39,372 nt of DNA from Halieaceae bacterium (GCA_024224435.1 JAAENL010000064.1:1-39372), one strand, 5' to 3'. Counted from the first letter of the stretch, positions 1 to 8,503 are shown. Made by a program: numbers and translations. Notes: generated by a model not told the origin, from the sequence alone.

Positions 1-179
1 CGTTATTGCCTTTGTCTATTTGGAGCATTCTGACGGCGACCACAGTAGCAGTGTTCATGCTGGTGCGTCGCGCTGCTCTGCAACGACTTGGTGGTTTTAC
101 CGGCGACGTGGCCGGGGCGCTGGTTGAACTGGTTGAACTTAGTCTGTTACTTGCCCTTAGCTTTTGCGTTGTGGGTTAA
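1..179 (+). CDS. cobS: Adenosylcobinamide-GDP ribazoletransferase (cobalamin synthase), C-terminal end only
   Basis: Partial gene entering from the left edge; about 58 codons are visible in frame 3 and end at TAA 177-179. The visible end is a hydrophobic segment, then LGGFTGDVAGALVELVE, then a final hydrophobic helix. The LGG-TGDV-GA-xEL pattern is the typical C-terminus of CobS, the membrane enzyme that joins adenosylcobinamide-GDP to alpha-ribazole in the last steps of B12 assembly. It lies immediately upstream of cobD on the same strand, which fits. The 5' part lies outside the window, so integrity cannot be judged. Confidence 0.8.
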   Translation, partial: LLPLSIWSILTATTVAVFMLVRRAALQRLGGFTGDVAGALVELVELSLLLALSFCVVG

Positions 180-201
180 ATTGTTTTTGTTTGTAATATT
201 A

Positions 202-1092
202 ATGCTTGCCCTGCTTCTGGATCGTCTCGCCGGGGAGGTGTCTCGCGGTCACCCGTTGATCGTTTATGGTGATATAGCAACATGGGTTGAAGGCCGCGCG
301 AGAGCGCGTTTTGCGACGCCCGCTCAGGGGGGAGGTGTCGCCTGGGTGATCCTGGTGGTACTTCCGGCTCTGCTACTAATGCAGTTCCTTAGTTGGCTGC
401 CCGGCTGGCTCGCTCTGTTGACAGACATTGCAGTGTTGTATTTCTGTGTAGGTATGCGAAGCCTGGAAGAACACGCTAGAGCTATTCAGCAGCCTTTACT
501 GGCAGGTGATCTGGGTGTTGCGCGCAGTAAGCTCGCGCGCATCGTGAGCCGAGATACCACTCATCTTGACGAGCAATCGGTGGCCGCAGGTGCTGTCGAG
601 TCAGTATTGGAGAACGGCAGCGATGCGGTTATCGCGCCGCTATTCTGGTTTGTAGTTGCGGGTGCGCCCGGTGCGTTGGCTTACCGTCTGGCCAATACCC
701 TCGATGCCATGTGGGGCTATCGAGATGAGGCCTACCTGCATTTCGGGCGCAGCGCGGCATTGATGGATGATGTCCTGAACTGGATGCCGGCCCGTCTTTG
801 TGCGTTCTTTTATGCATTGGCGGGACACTATCACCGGGCGAGGGATTGTTGGTCGACGCAGGGCTCTTTGTGGGACAGCCCCAATGCAGGTCCGGTGATG
901 GCGGCGGGGGCAGGCGCCCTCGGTATTCGCTTGGGTGGACCTGCTGTCTACGGGGGTATCTTGCGTGAGCGTCCAGTCCTTGGTGAGGGAGCGCCGGCTC
1001 AGGCGCGTGATATTGAGGCAGCTTTGCAGTTGCTGCGGCGGGCGGTGGGCGTTGGGCTGTTGTTCGTTTTCGCGGGAGGGATTTTATTGTGA
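202..1092 (+). CDS. cobD: Adenosylcobinamide-phosphate synthase CobD/CbiB
   Basis: Membrane enzyme that attaches (R)-1-amino-2-propanol phosphate to adenosylcobyric acid. The 296-residue product begins MLALLLDRLAGE, followed by HPLIVYGD, matching the family N-terminus (LLLDxxxGExxxHPL). A central block has ESVLENGSDAVIAPLFW and then GAPGALAYRLANTLDAMWGY, the signature region of CobD/CbiB. Several hydrophobic segments fit an integral membrane protein. An open frame reaches back to 88, but that part overlaps the cobS end and does not resemble the family, so ATG 202 is chosen; no clear ribosome binding site precedes it, and TTG 181 is possible. The stop overlaps the cobC start (GTGA), so the two are translationally linked. 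Confidence 0.9.
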   Translation: MLALLLDRLAGEVSRGHPLIVYGDIATWVEGRARARFATPAQGGGVAWVILVVLPALLLMQFLSWLPGWLALLTDIAVLYFCVGMRSLEEHARAIQQPLLAGDLGVARSKLARIVSRDTTHLDEQSVAAGAVESVLENGSDAVIAPLFWFVVAGAPGALAYRLANTLDAMWGYRDEAYLHFGRSAALMDDVLNWMPARLCAFFYALAGHYHRARDCWSTQGSLWDSPNAGPVMAAGAGALGIRLGGPAVYGGILRERPVLGEGAPAQARDIEAALQLLRRAVGVGLLFVFAGGILL

Positions 1093-2126
1093 CCCCTGAG
1101 CACGGAGGCAGGCTGGAGTTGGCCGTTCGGGAATATGAGATACCCAGGGGGGCATGGATAGACCTGTCAACAGGCATCAGCCCCTTGAGCTGGCCGGTGC
1201 CCACTGTGCCGGGGCGGGTGTGGCAACGGTTGCCCGAGGAAGATGGTGTGTTGGAGTCGGCAGCAGCGGCTTACTATAGCTGTGAGATAACAGCGCTGCT
1301 GCCCGTGCCGGGTTCTCAGTATGCGCTGCAGTACGCTCCCTCTTTACTGCCCGTGGGGCGGGTGGCTATGCCGCAGCGTGGTTATACCGAGCACCGACTC
1401 GCTTGGGCAGTCGCGGGCCACAGAGTGGTCGAGTACACCGATTGGACGACATTGCAGGCTCTGGTCAGGGCGGGGGAGGTCGACCACGTGCTGTTGATCA
1501 ACCCTAACAATCCCAGCGCGGAGCAGGTTTCGCGCGAGCGTTTGGAATTATTGCACCAGCGACTGCGGAGTGCTGGTGGTTTTCTCGTTGTCGATGAGGC
1601 TTTTGCGGATGTAAGGTCTGAAGTGAGCCTGGCACCTCTGTGCCCGGCGCCGGGTCTAATCGTGTATCGTTCTCTGGGCAAATTTTTTGGGCTTGCCGGC
1701 ATACGGTTGGGGTTCTTGCTGGCAGAAGCGCCCTTGCGTCAAAAGTTAGAGGCTCAAATGCCACCGTGGTCAGTGTCGCACCCAGCCCGCTGGATAGGCG
1801 AGGCCGCACTGTCGGATCGGCGCTGGCAACTGGATCAGCGTGCCCGTCTGGTGCAGGCAAGTCAGGCGTGGCTCGATTTGCTGCAGGATGCCATTCCTGA
1901 TCTGGAGTTCAAAGCGACTGCGTTATTTGCTACCGGCGCTGGCGACTGGAATTACTGTGATCGCCTGTATCGCGCGCTTGCGCGGCGGGCAGTTCTGACT
2001 CGCTCATTCGAGAATATCGCGGGGCGGGGTATGCTGCGTTTCGGATTACCACCGCGGGCGCGGTGGCAAGAAACTGCTTGTTCTATTCATGAAGCTGTGA
2101 GGGAGTGCGGATGCGCTATTGTCTGA
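1089..2126 (+). CDS. cobC: Threonine-phosphate decarboxylase (PLP-dependent, aminotransferase fold)
   Basis: 345 residues. In the B12 pathway this enzyme decarboxylates L-threonine O-3-phosphate to (R)-1-amino-2-propanol O-2-phosphate, the substrate used by CobD. The fold-type I PLP marks are visible: INPNNPSAEQ near residues 137-146, LVVDEAFAD near 167-173 (Asp contacting the pyridine N) and SLGKFFGLAGIRLG with the Schiff-base Lys at about 198. The N-terminal IDLSTGISPLSWP resembles the substrate-binding start of CobC (xDLSxxxNPxGxP). It starts at GTG 1089, overlapping the cobD stop by 4 bases, with a good GGGAGGG site upstream. A histidinol-phosphate aminotransferase is the related alternative, but the neighbours argue for CobC. 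Confidence 0.88.
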   Translation: MTPEHGGRLELAVREYEIPRGAWIDLSTGISPLSWPVPTVPGRVWQRLPEEDGVLESAAAAYYSCEITALLPVPGSQYALQYAPSLLPVGRVAMPQRGYTEHRLAWAVAGHRVVEYTDWTTLQALVRAGEVDHVLLINPNNPSAEQVSRERLELLHQRLRSAGGFLVVDEAFADVRSEVSLAPLCPAPGLIVYRSLGKFFGLAGIRLGFLLAEAPLRQKLEAQMPPWSVSHPARWIGEAALSDRRWQLDQRARLVQASQAWLDLLQDAIPDLEFKATALFATGAGDWNYCDRLYRALARRAVLTRSFENIAGRGMLRFGLPPRARWQETACSIHEAVRECGCAIV

Positions 2127-3004
2127 TTGCGTTACTGTGGGTGCTACTCATGCCTGCTGGTTCAGCCCAGATCACTGTGCGGGATGGTGTGGATGGGACA
2201 CTGGTGTTGGAAGAACCGGCAACCCGGGTAATCAGTCTTGCACCCCACCTCACTGAGGTCGTCTATGCGGCAGGGGCGGGTGAGCAGTTGGTGGGTGCCG
2301 TGTCCTACAGCGATTACCCCGAGGAGGCGAGGGCAATACCCCGGGTTGGCAGCTACGATAGCGTTAGTTATGAGACCTTGCTGAGTCTTAAGCCGGATCT
2401 TGTACTGGCCTGGCACGAGGGTAACGGCGAAGACGTCGTAACGCGGCTGCGGTCTCTGGGTCTGAACGTTTACGTCAGCGAGCCTCGGGCATTAGAGGAT
2501 GTGGCGGAATCGTTACGGGTGGTCGGGGTCCTGACGGGCAATGAGCAGGCGGCTAATGCGGCGGCTAGTCGTTTCATGCAGCAACTGAACGCGCTGCGGG
2601 AGACGTATAGCTCGCGAGAACCCGTTACCGTGTACTACCAGATCTGGAATGAGCCTCTTCTCACGCTGAATGGGGATCATCTCATTTCCGATGTAGTCCG
2701 CCTGTGTGGTGGCCGGAACGTCTTTGCGGATGCGATGCCGCTGGTTTCGCGTATTAGTGTGGAGTCAGTGTTGCGGGCCAATCCCCAGGTCATCATAGCC
2801 AGCGGTATGGACAAAGCGAGACCCGAGTGGCTTGATGATTGGAGGGAATGGAGCGCCATGACTGCAGTAAAGAACGACCAGCTCTATTTTATTCCCCCTG
2901 ATATATTGCAGCGACATACTCCAAGAATCATTGAGGGTGCCACTCTGATGTGTGAGGAACTGCAGCAAGCGAGGGAGCATTATGCAATTTATGCGCCTCA
3001 ATAA
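2111..3004 (+). CDS. btuF: Cobalamin ABC transporter periplasmic binding protein
   Basis: 297 residues with an N-terminal signal peptide (MRYCLIALLWVLLMPAGSA, cleavage likely after Ala18). RVISLAPHLTEVVYAAGAGE and the following VGAVSYSDYPEEA are characteristic of BtuF and related class III binding proteins, as is LLSLKPDLVLAW. It should capture cobalamin or cobinamide delivered by BtuB and pass it to an inner-membrane BtuCD permease, which is not in this window. GTG 2105 is also in frame, but ATG 2111 is preferred because GAGGGAG lies at the right spacing. The start overlaps cobC by 16 bases. A siderophore-binding protein is less likely given the B12 neighbours. Confidence 0.88.
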   Translation: MRYCLIALLWVLLMPAGSAQITVRDGVDGTLVLEEPATRVISLAPHLTEVVYAAGAGEQLVGAVSYSDYPEEARAIPRVGSYDSVSYETLLSLKPDLVLAWHEGNGEDVVTRLRSLGLNVYVSEPRALEDVAESLRVVGVLTGNEQAANAAASRFMQQLNALRETYSSREPVTVYYQIWNEPLLTLNGDHLISDVVRLCGGRNVFADAMPLVSRISVESVLRANPQVIIASGMDKARPEWLDDWREWSAMTAVKNDQLYFIPPDILQRHTPRIIEGATLMCEELQQAREHYAIYAPQ

Positions 3005-3043
3005 CTTTCGTCATAATGTGTCTTTATATAGTGAAGGGTACTG

Positions 3044-3778
3044 ATGCAAAATTCCCGCTCCGGCGATCAAGGCTTCTATGAAACACTGTTTGGGCGCCGC
3101 GATGTACGCAGTGAGTTTATCGGGACACCGGTGCCCGAGGACGTTTTGGCGCGTATCATTATATCGGCGCATCATGCGCCCTCGGTTGGGCTTTCACAGC
3201 CCTGGAATTTCATTGTTATCGAGGGGCGTGATATCAGAGAGCAAATATATCAGGCATTCTGCGAGGCAAACGAAGAAGCGGCCGATCTGTTTGAGGGAAA
3301 GCGTCGTGATCACTACAGGCAATTAAAGTTGCAGGGCATCCTCGATGCGCCGGTGAACCTGTGCGTCACCTGTGACCGGGGGCGTGGTGGTGACGCAGTG
3401 CTCGGGCGGACCCATCAGTCCGAGATGGATATTTATAGCACGGTGTGCGCTGTGCAGAATCTCTGGCTGGCCGCGCGTGCAGAGGGAGTCGGTGTAGGTT
3501 GGGTGTCTATTATCTCTTCTCAAAATCTGAAGCACATTCTCAACTTGCCGCAACAGGTTGTCCCTATTGCCTACCTTTGTCTGGGTTTCGTAGAGTATTT
3601 TCGCGATAAGCCAGAGCTGGAAGACAGGGGCTGGGGGCATCGCTTGTCAGCAGAGGAATTAGTATTCAATGAGCGATGGGGCGAGCGTGCGGAAGCGCAT
3701 CCCCTCTATAGCGCTATGGCTGGGCAGCGGGATTGGCCGGAGCAGGTGATGGGCAAAAAGGAGAAAGGCAAAGAATAG
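3044..3778 (+). CDS. bluB: 5,6-dimethylbenzimidazole synthase
   Basis: 244-residue member of the nitroreductase-like flavoprotein fold. BluB uses O2 and reduced FMN to fragment the flavin and yield DMB, the lower ligand of cobalamin. Family marks visible: FGRRDVRSEF near residues 16-25, then AHHAPSVGLSQPWNFIVI at 42-59, and a C-terminal YLCLGFVEYFRDKPELE segment. The APSVGxxQPW stretch separates BluB from ordinary nitroreductases. ATG 3044 is preceded by GAAGGG. It sits 39 bases after btuF on the same strand and is followed by the converging cobO. Its presence implies aerobic growth and endogenous lower-ligand supply. Confidence 0.92.
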   Translation: MQNSRSGDQGFYETLFGRRDVRSEFIGTPVPEDVLARIIISAHHAPSVGLSQPWNFIVIEGRDIREQIYQAFCEANEEAADLFEGKRRDHYRQLKLQGILDAPVNLCVTCDRGRGGDAVLGRTHQSEMDIYSTVCAVQNLWLAARAEGVGVGWVSIISSQNLKHILNLPQQVVPIAYLCLGFVEYFRDKPELEDRGWGHRLSAEELVFNERWGERAEAHPLYSAMAGQRDWPEQVMGKKEKGKE

Positions 3779-3886
3779 GTAGCGCCTTTTGTCTGCGTCG
3801 CAGCTGGAACAGCAGTCACTGGTGCAATGCCTCTCGCGGCATCGACCGCGCTGCAGAAGCAGCGATGTTTCGCGCCCAGCGAGTGT

Positions 3887-4510
3887 CTAGTAATCCACGC
3901 CTTTGCGTGCCTTGATGCCCGCCTTATACGCGTGTTTGATGTCCTTGACCTCAGAGACGGTGTCCATTATCTCCTGTAGCTCGGCGCCACCGCCGCGGCC
4001 GGTTACAACGACGCTCTGGTTCTCCGGCCGATTGGCAAGAGCCTGCAGCACCTCCGCATCATTCAGATACTTGTAACCGATCATGTAGGTCAGCTCATCC
4101 AGTACAACGAGATCATAGCTAGCGTCTGCCAGCATGGGCTTGGCGACGGCCCATGTCTCTTGCGCTGCTTTAATATCCGAACTCATATCCTGGGTATCCC
4201 AGGTGAACCCGGTGCCCATCTGGTAAAAATGCACCTGCGGGCAGTGATCCCGTAGATACAGTTCCTCACCTGACAGCTGCTCACCCTTGATAAACTGCAC
4301 GACACCGATTTTCTGGCCGTAGCCCAGAGCGCGCATAACCATGCCAAAAGCCGAGCTGGACTTGCCTTTTGCATTGCCCGTCAGTAGCAGCGCTACGCCT
4401 CGTTCGGTATCAGCTGCTTCGATCGCGGCATCCACCTTGGCTTTTTGCTTCTCCATTGCCGCTTTGTGTTTCGCTTCCTTACGATCCTTGTCTTTTCCAT
4501 CAGTGGTCAT
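3887..4510 (-). CDS. cobO: Cob(I)yrinic acid a,c-diamide adenosyltransferase (CobO/BtuR type)
   Basis: 207 residues; transfers the 5'-deoxyadenosyl group from ATP to Co(I) corrinoids. The variant P-loop TGNAKGKSSSA (about residues 44-54) is typical of CobO/CobA/BtuR, as are GVVQFIKGE, VVLDELTYMI and the C-terminal VVVTGRGG...HAYKAGIKARKGVDY. The first ~35 residues form a charged, Lys-rich, probably helical extension like that seen in other CobO proteins. The start has a CAGGAG site upstream. It lies 24 bases downstream of btuB and is probably co-transcribed with it, so it should share the riboswitch control. Confidence 0.93.
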   Translation of the reverse strand: MTTDGKDKDRKEAKHKAAMEKQKAKVDAAIEAADTERGVALLLTGNAKGKSSSAFGMVMRALGYGQKIGVVQFIKGEQLSGEELYLRDHCPQVHFYQMGTGFTWDTQDMSSDIKAAQETWAVAKPMLADASYDLVVLDELTYMIGYKYLNDAEVLQALANRPENQSVVVTGRGGGAELQEIMDTVSEVKDIKHAYKAGIKARKGVDY

Positions 4511-4534
4511 GGGGTTGCTCCTGTCTCTCGAAAT

Positions 4535-6424
4535 CTAAAAACGATAGCGAATGCCAGCGTATCCTGCAGCTCCCGGCGTATTGTAGCCGGACACTTCCTC
4601 ATAGTTCTCGTCCAGCGCGTTTTCAACCCGACCCTGAATACTCAAGGCATCGGTCAGGTTGTATGTGACGCTGACGTCGAGAATTTCGAAGTCTTTCATA
4701 TCCTCGCCGAACCGGTTAACCCTGTCCCGGACGATACGGTAATTAATATTGGCAATGAGTCGTCCTTCCCAGGGGGCTAATCGAAGCCCCAGATTTGCCA
4801 GGCCTTCCGGTGCTTTTGCGCGCTGCGCACCATCAAAGTCCTTGGTATTGGTGTAGGTGTAGTTGCCTCTGAGCGTAACCATTTCTCCTACGGGCACTTC
4901 GGTGATGAACTCGACGCCGTCTGAGGACGTGTCCCCGTTCCCCTGCAGGTAGCCATAGAAGCCGCCGTCCGCCGGGGGAGGGATATCAAAAGAAGAGGAG
5001 TCGAAGTAAATTTCATCATTGATCTCCTGATCGAAATACACCAGATCAATGTACCACCCCGCAGTAGCGTAATATGCCACGCCCAAATCGTAGCCCGTGC
5101 TCTGTTCCGCGTCCAGCGCCTGATTGACCGGTACGATTGCCTGCGAACTGGAATTGAAGGCTAGCTCATCCAGCGTGGGCGCGCGGAATCCTGTGCCGTA
5201 AGTGCCTTTGAACTTGAGTTCCCCTTCGCCTGCTTCTACGAGATAGGTAATGCCTGTGCGGTAGGTGGTTTTGGAGCCGAAGTCGTCGTTGTCCGTGTAG
5301 CGGGCGCCGGCCGATACGTAGAGGCTGTCTGCAAATCCGCCCTGATATTCTACAAAGTAACCCTGCTGATCGCGATTGCTGTCAGAGGGCTCGTTACCGA
5401 AGCTGAAGACATCGATTGAGTCCTTCTGTAGCTCCGCACCATACACCAGCGTCAGGGGGGCCGAGTGGCTCCAACTGCCAAGATACCCCAGAACTTCTAC
5501 TGTACCCTTGGGCCGAAAAGAGAGAATGCCATCGTCTTTGAACTTGCGGTCGGTCTTGTTACTGTTATACGAAAGCGTGTTGCCAAAAGTCTCCCCCTGA
5601 TAACTGAGTGCGACACGCCAGGCATCCTGGCTATATTCGGTTTTGCAATTATCAGAAGGGTCAAAGTTTGGAGGGACGAAGCAGTTGTCGTACTCGTTTT
5701 CCCCGTCAACAGTGCGTCCGACGATGTCTGCCCTCAGCTTGTCTGTGATATTCCACCCGGCACGGCCGTGAAAGGTGGTATTTTCATAGCCGTCGTCGTC
5801 TCTCCTGTTGGTATCAAATGCGTTGAAACCGTCGGTTTTAAAATGTTCTGCGGAAATGACGCCGTCGACTGTTTCATTGCCGCCCGCGACATGCCCCAGG
5901 TATTGTTGAGTGCCATAGCGGCCGCCCTCCGCTTCAAGACTCCCGGTGAAGCCGGATTGAGGCGCTATTGTCGACATATTGATGACGCCGCCTGCATCCG
6001 CGCCATAGGCAAGACCCTCCGGGCCACGTAAAATTTCGACACGGTCGATCGCGCCCGAGAGCAGGTTGGAGAAGTTTGGCCCGCCGCCAATCGCTGACGG
6101 ATCTGCTACATCGATACCGTCGATGTAGGCCTTGGTGCGGAAGCCCTGTTCTCCTCGAATTCTGACATTGGTGGCTTTGCCTACCCCACCGGAACTGTCA
6201 ACCGCAATCGACGGTTCGTACCTCAGGGTTTCGGCCACTGTACTGAACCCGCGGACTTGAATATCTTCTTTTGTGACAACAGAGATCGAGGTGGCGACTT
6301 CGCGCAGCGGCATCTCTATGCGTGACGACGTGACGACCATTTCTTCGAGTTTGGTGCTTGCATGTGCGGACAGAATACAGCCGCCAGCAGCCGTCACTAG
6401 TGCGGCAAATGTAAGTTTTTTCAT
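4535..6424 (-). CDS. btuB: TonB-dependent outer-membrane vitamin B12 receptor
   Basis: 629 residues from ATG 6424 (a TTG three bases earlier is also in frame). It has a signal peptide ending SAHAS, a TonB-box-like EEMVVTSSRIE, then a plug domain (RGFSTVAETLRYEP, NVRIRGEQG, DRVEILRGPEGLAYG) and a long beta-barrel ending in the typical aromatic terminus YAGIRYRF. Size and plug sequence fit BtuB, which binds cobalamin and imports it using TonB energy. The substrate assignment rests mainly on the riboswitch upstream and on cobO, btuF and bluB nearby; the receptor fold alone would also fit a siderophore receptor. Confidence 0.88.
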   Translation of the reverse strand: MKKLTFAALVTAAGGCILSAHASTKLEEMVVTSSRIEMPLREVATSISVVTKEDIQVRGFSTVAETLRYEPSIAVDSSGGVGKATNVRIRGEQGFRTKAYIDGIDVADPSAIGGGPNFSNLLSGAIDRVEILRGPEGLAYGADAGGVINMSTIAPQSGFTGSLEAEGGRYGTQQYLGHVAGGNETVDGVISAEHFKTDGFNAFDTNRRDDDGYENTTFHGRAGWNITDKLRADIVGRTVDGENEYDNCFVPPNFDPSDNCKTEYSQDAWRVALSYQGETFGNTLSYNSNKTDRKFKDDGILSFRPKGTVEVLGYLGSWSHSAPLTLVYGAELQKDSIDVFSFGNEPSDSNRDQQGYFVEYQGGFADSLYVSAGARYTDNDDFGSKTTYRTGITYLVEAGEGELKFKGTYGTGFRAPTLDELAFNSSSQAIVPVNQALDAEQSTGYDLGVAYYATAGWYIDLVYFDQEINDEIYFDSSSFDIPPPADGGFYGYLQGNGDTSSDGVEFITEVPVGEMVTLRGNYTYTNTKDFDGAQRAKAPEGLANLGLRLAPWEGRLIANINYRIVRDRVNRFGEDMKDFEILDVSVTYNLTDALSIQGRVENALDENYEEVSGYNTPGAAGYAGIRYRF

Positions 6425-6488
6425 CAAGTATCCCCAATAGCCTTGTGCCTATCATTATTTGGCGATTAAGGGAGGGAATCAGGGAACG

Positions 6489-6538
6489 CAATGCAAGCAT
6501 TGAGCAACCGTGCATGAAGCCCTCCGCTTCATCGTTGC
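6489..6538 (-). promoter_or_regulatory. Two hairpins between the riboswitch aptamer and btuB (candidate expression platform)
   Basis: Read on the minus strand, the leader folds into a long hairpin directly after the aptamer: ATGAAGC / GCTTCAT (6526-6532 with 6514-6520) around GGAGG, extended by GCAAC / GTTGC (6534-6538 with 6504-6508). It is followed at once by a second perfect hairpin, CAATGC-TT-GCATTG (6489-6502). No U-run follows either, so they do not look like simple terminators, and neither covers the btuB ribosome binding site. The mechanism is therefore unclear. Confidence 0.45.
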
Positions 6539-6540
6539 AA

Positions 6541-6680
6541 TGTTCCAGGCAGGTGTCGGACTCACAGTCAATGACTGTATACCGTTGCGGGGGCAGCGGT
6601 GAACGGAGTAAACCATCCACACTTCCCATTTAACCTACCCAGCAATGTGCAGTGACAAAGCGGTAGGCACCTGGTAACGG
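6541..6680 (-). promoter_or_regulatory. Cobalamin riboswitch (B12 box) controlling btuB-cobO
   Basis: On the minus strand the leader contains, in order, CCAGGTGCC, the AAATGGGAA element, CTGCCCCCGCAACGGT and GAGTCCGACACCTGCC, which are the conserved blocks of the AdoCbl riboswitch class (GGTGCC, AxxxGGGAA, CCCCGCxACTGT, GAxxCCxGACCTGCC). CCAGG (6674-6670) and CCTGG (6549-6545) can pair to close the element. The aptamer ends about 115 bases before the btuB start. By established knowledge of the class, AdoCbl binding should lower expression of the downstream receptor gene. Confidence 0.93.
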
Positions 6681-6685
6681 AAGCA

Positions 6686-6714
6686 ACACTAAGGTCTCCG
6701 ACGCATCCTGTCAA
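6686..6714 (-). promoter_or_regulatory. Candidate sigma70 promoter for the riboswitch leader
   Basis: A perfect TTGACA (-35) lies at 6714-6709 on the minus strand. Seventeen bases later is TAGTGT (6691-6686), a weak -10. The start of transcription would then fall at about 6680, just ahead of the first conserved riboswitch block, which supports the placement. The -10 matches only half of the consensus. Confidence 0.4.
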
Positions 6715-6806
6715 CTACGAGGTATTCGTGGGGGGGTAGATCGGTGTGTGAATTAATTGGCGCTCACGTAGAATGACGCATTCACTGCTACACAAGGTGG
6801 ATTCAC

Positions 6807-7316
6807 TTGGGTGTTGAAAGAGAAAAAAGCGACCGCGTCGCCAGCTTGCTGGGCAGGGAACCTCGAGGGCTTGAGGATATTTCGGTTGAGGCGGACGATG
6901 GCGAACCTGTGGTTATTCGAGTCGCTTCGCTCGTCGACGACGAGCCTTTTCCTACACTGTTCTGGCTGGTTGATCCCGGCTTGTGTTACCGGATCGATCA
7001 GTTAGAGGCAGCGGGGATGATCAAGGCTTTCCAGCAACGGATTGATGCTGATGCAACTTTGCAGGCACGCATGCGCGATGACCATCGCGCCTATATCGCC
7101 CTGCGGCGCAGATTTATGTCCCCGACGGTGAAGGCGCGACTGCGCCAGTTGGGGTTTGAAGAAACCCTCGAGGTAAGAGGCATTGGCGGGATTGCCGATT
7201 TTAGCCGTATACGGTGTTTCCACACCTGGTATGGCGCCCACCTGGTAAACTCCAATGTCGTGGGTGAGATGCTCGATGACTGGTGGGCGGGTAGCCCGCA
7301 GTCCGGCCTTGGATAG
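6807..7316 (+). CDS. DUF501 family protein
   Basis: 169 residues, function not established. The pattern FPTLFWLVDPGLCYRIDQLE (about 48-67) followed by a GMI turn, then HRAYIALRR and GIGGIADFSRIRCFHTWYG with a His/Cys pair and NSNVVGEMLD, matches the DUF501 family, often found near exopolyphosphatase and central metabolic genes in other bacteria. It starts at TTG 6807 with AAGGTGG six bases upstream; no better ATG exists in this frame. It is divergent from the btuB leader and 50 bases ahead of the DAHP synthase, which may be co-transcribed. Confidence 0.7.
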   Translation: MGVEREKSDRVASLLGREPRGLEDISVEADDGEPVVIRVASLVDDEPFPTLFWLVDPGLCYRIDQLEAAGMIKAFQQRIDADATLQARMRDDHRAYIALRRRFMSPTVKARLRQLGFEETLEVRGIGGIADFSRIRCFHTWYGAHLVNSNVVGEMLDDWWAGSPQSGLG

Positions 7317-7366
7317 TGCATTATGCTATATTGTCCGGCCATTCAGGCACGCGTATGGAGCGGCAC

Positions 7367-8422
7367 ATGACCGCAAAAATAGATGATGTTCGAATCCGTC
7401 AGATCAATGAACTGATCTCGCCAGAAAGTCTTATTGGCGACATTGAGCTTACGAGCGCAGCCAGCCGAACTGTTGCCAGCGCCAGGGGCGCGATACACAG
7501 CATACTCAATCGGGCGGATGATCGTCTGCTTGTAATTGTGGGGCCGTGTTCAATACACGACCCGGCGGCCGCACTGGATTATGCGGGTCGTTTGCAGAAG
7601 GCGGCAGCGCAGTTAAGCGACGACCTATTCATTGTCATGCGTGTGTACTTCGAGAAGCCTCGCACTACGGTAGGCTGGAAGGGCCTGATTAACGACCCGG
7701 ATCTCGATAACAGCTTTAATATAAACAAGGGTCTTCATCTGGCCAGGCAGTTATTGCTGGATCTCGCAGAGATGGGCTTGCCTGCCGGCACTGAATACCT
7801 GGATTTGATTAGCCCCCAGTATTATGCAGATCTCGTGTCGTGGGGCGCAATTGGCGCCCGTACCACCGAGAGTCAGACGCATCGCGAACTGACTTCCGGT
7901 CTGTCATGCCCGGTTGGCTTCAAAAACGCCACGGACGGAGATATGCAGGTGGCTGTTGATGCGATCAATTCAGCCTCGCAACCGCACCACTTCCTGTCTG
8001 TCACAAAGCAGGGGCGCTCAGCTATCTTTCAGACTGCAGGCAACGAGGATTGTCATATAATTCTGAGAGGTGGCAAGCAGCCTAATTACGATATGTTTTC
8101 TGTGGAAGATGCAGAGCGCATGCTCAGCACCGCTGGTCTGCCGGCGCGAATTATGATCGATGCCAGTCATGCCAACAGTCGTAAGGTGCCCGCACGCCAG
8201 GTTGATGTTACGCGTGATATAGCAACTCAGATAGGGCGTGGTAATCGCAGTATTGTCGGCCTTATGCTGGAAAGTAATTTAGAAGAAGGGCGCCAGAGTG
8301 TAGTGGAGGGGCAGCCCCTAATCTATGGGCAAAGCATTACCGATGCCTGCATGGGCTGGGAGAGCACCTCTCACCTGTTGCAGGAGCTGGCTGCTGCAGC
8401 GCGAATGCGTCGCAACGTCTGA
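7367..8422 (+). CDS. 3-deoxy-7-phosphoheptulonate (DAHP) synthase, class I (AroF/G/H type)
   Basis: 351 residues from ATG 7367, chosen because GGAG lies six bases upstream and the product then begins as family members do. It condenses phosphoenolpyruvate and erythrose 4-phosphate, the first step of the shikimate pathway. VGPCSIHDP (residues 58-66, with the metal-ligand Cys61), VYFEKPRTTVGWKGLINDPD (about 93-112), GARTTESQTHRE, GFKNATDG and DASHANS are all diagnostic of the class I enterobacterial-like type. The feedback effector (Phe, Tyr or Trp) cannot be assigned by eye. Two extra in-frame starts upstream (7316, 7355) look non-coding. Confidence 0.93.
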   Translation: MTAKIDDVRIRQINELISPESLIGDIELTSAASRTVASARGAIHSILNRADDRLLVIVGPCSIHDPAAALDYAGRLQKAAAQLSDDLFIVMRVYFEKPRTTVGWKGLINDPDLDNSFNINKGLHLARQLLLDLAEMGLPAGTEYLDLISPQYYADLVSWGAIGARTTESQTHRELTSGLSCPVGFKNATDGDMQVAVDAINSASQPHHFLSVTKQGRSAIFQTAGNEDCHIILRGGKQPNYDMFSVEDAERMLSTAGLPARIMIDASHANSRKVPARQVDVTRDIATQIGRGNRSIVGLMLESNLEEGRQSVVEGQPLIYGQSITDACMGWESTSHLLQELAAAARMRRNV

Positions 8423-8503
8423 GGTTCTCCGCCAGATGTATATCAATCTGAACCGCAGAGACGCTTGTAGGTGCAGCGCTGGAGCGCGACGTATTTCAAC
8501 GCT

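Noticed and set aside
88-201. N-terminal extension of cobD
   Set aside because: It overlaps the end of cobS in another frame and does not resemble the CobD start.
629-1204. 191-codon open frame antisense to cobD
   Set aside because: Rich in Pro, Ser and Arg, with no family-like motif; a shadow of the clear cobD frame.
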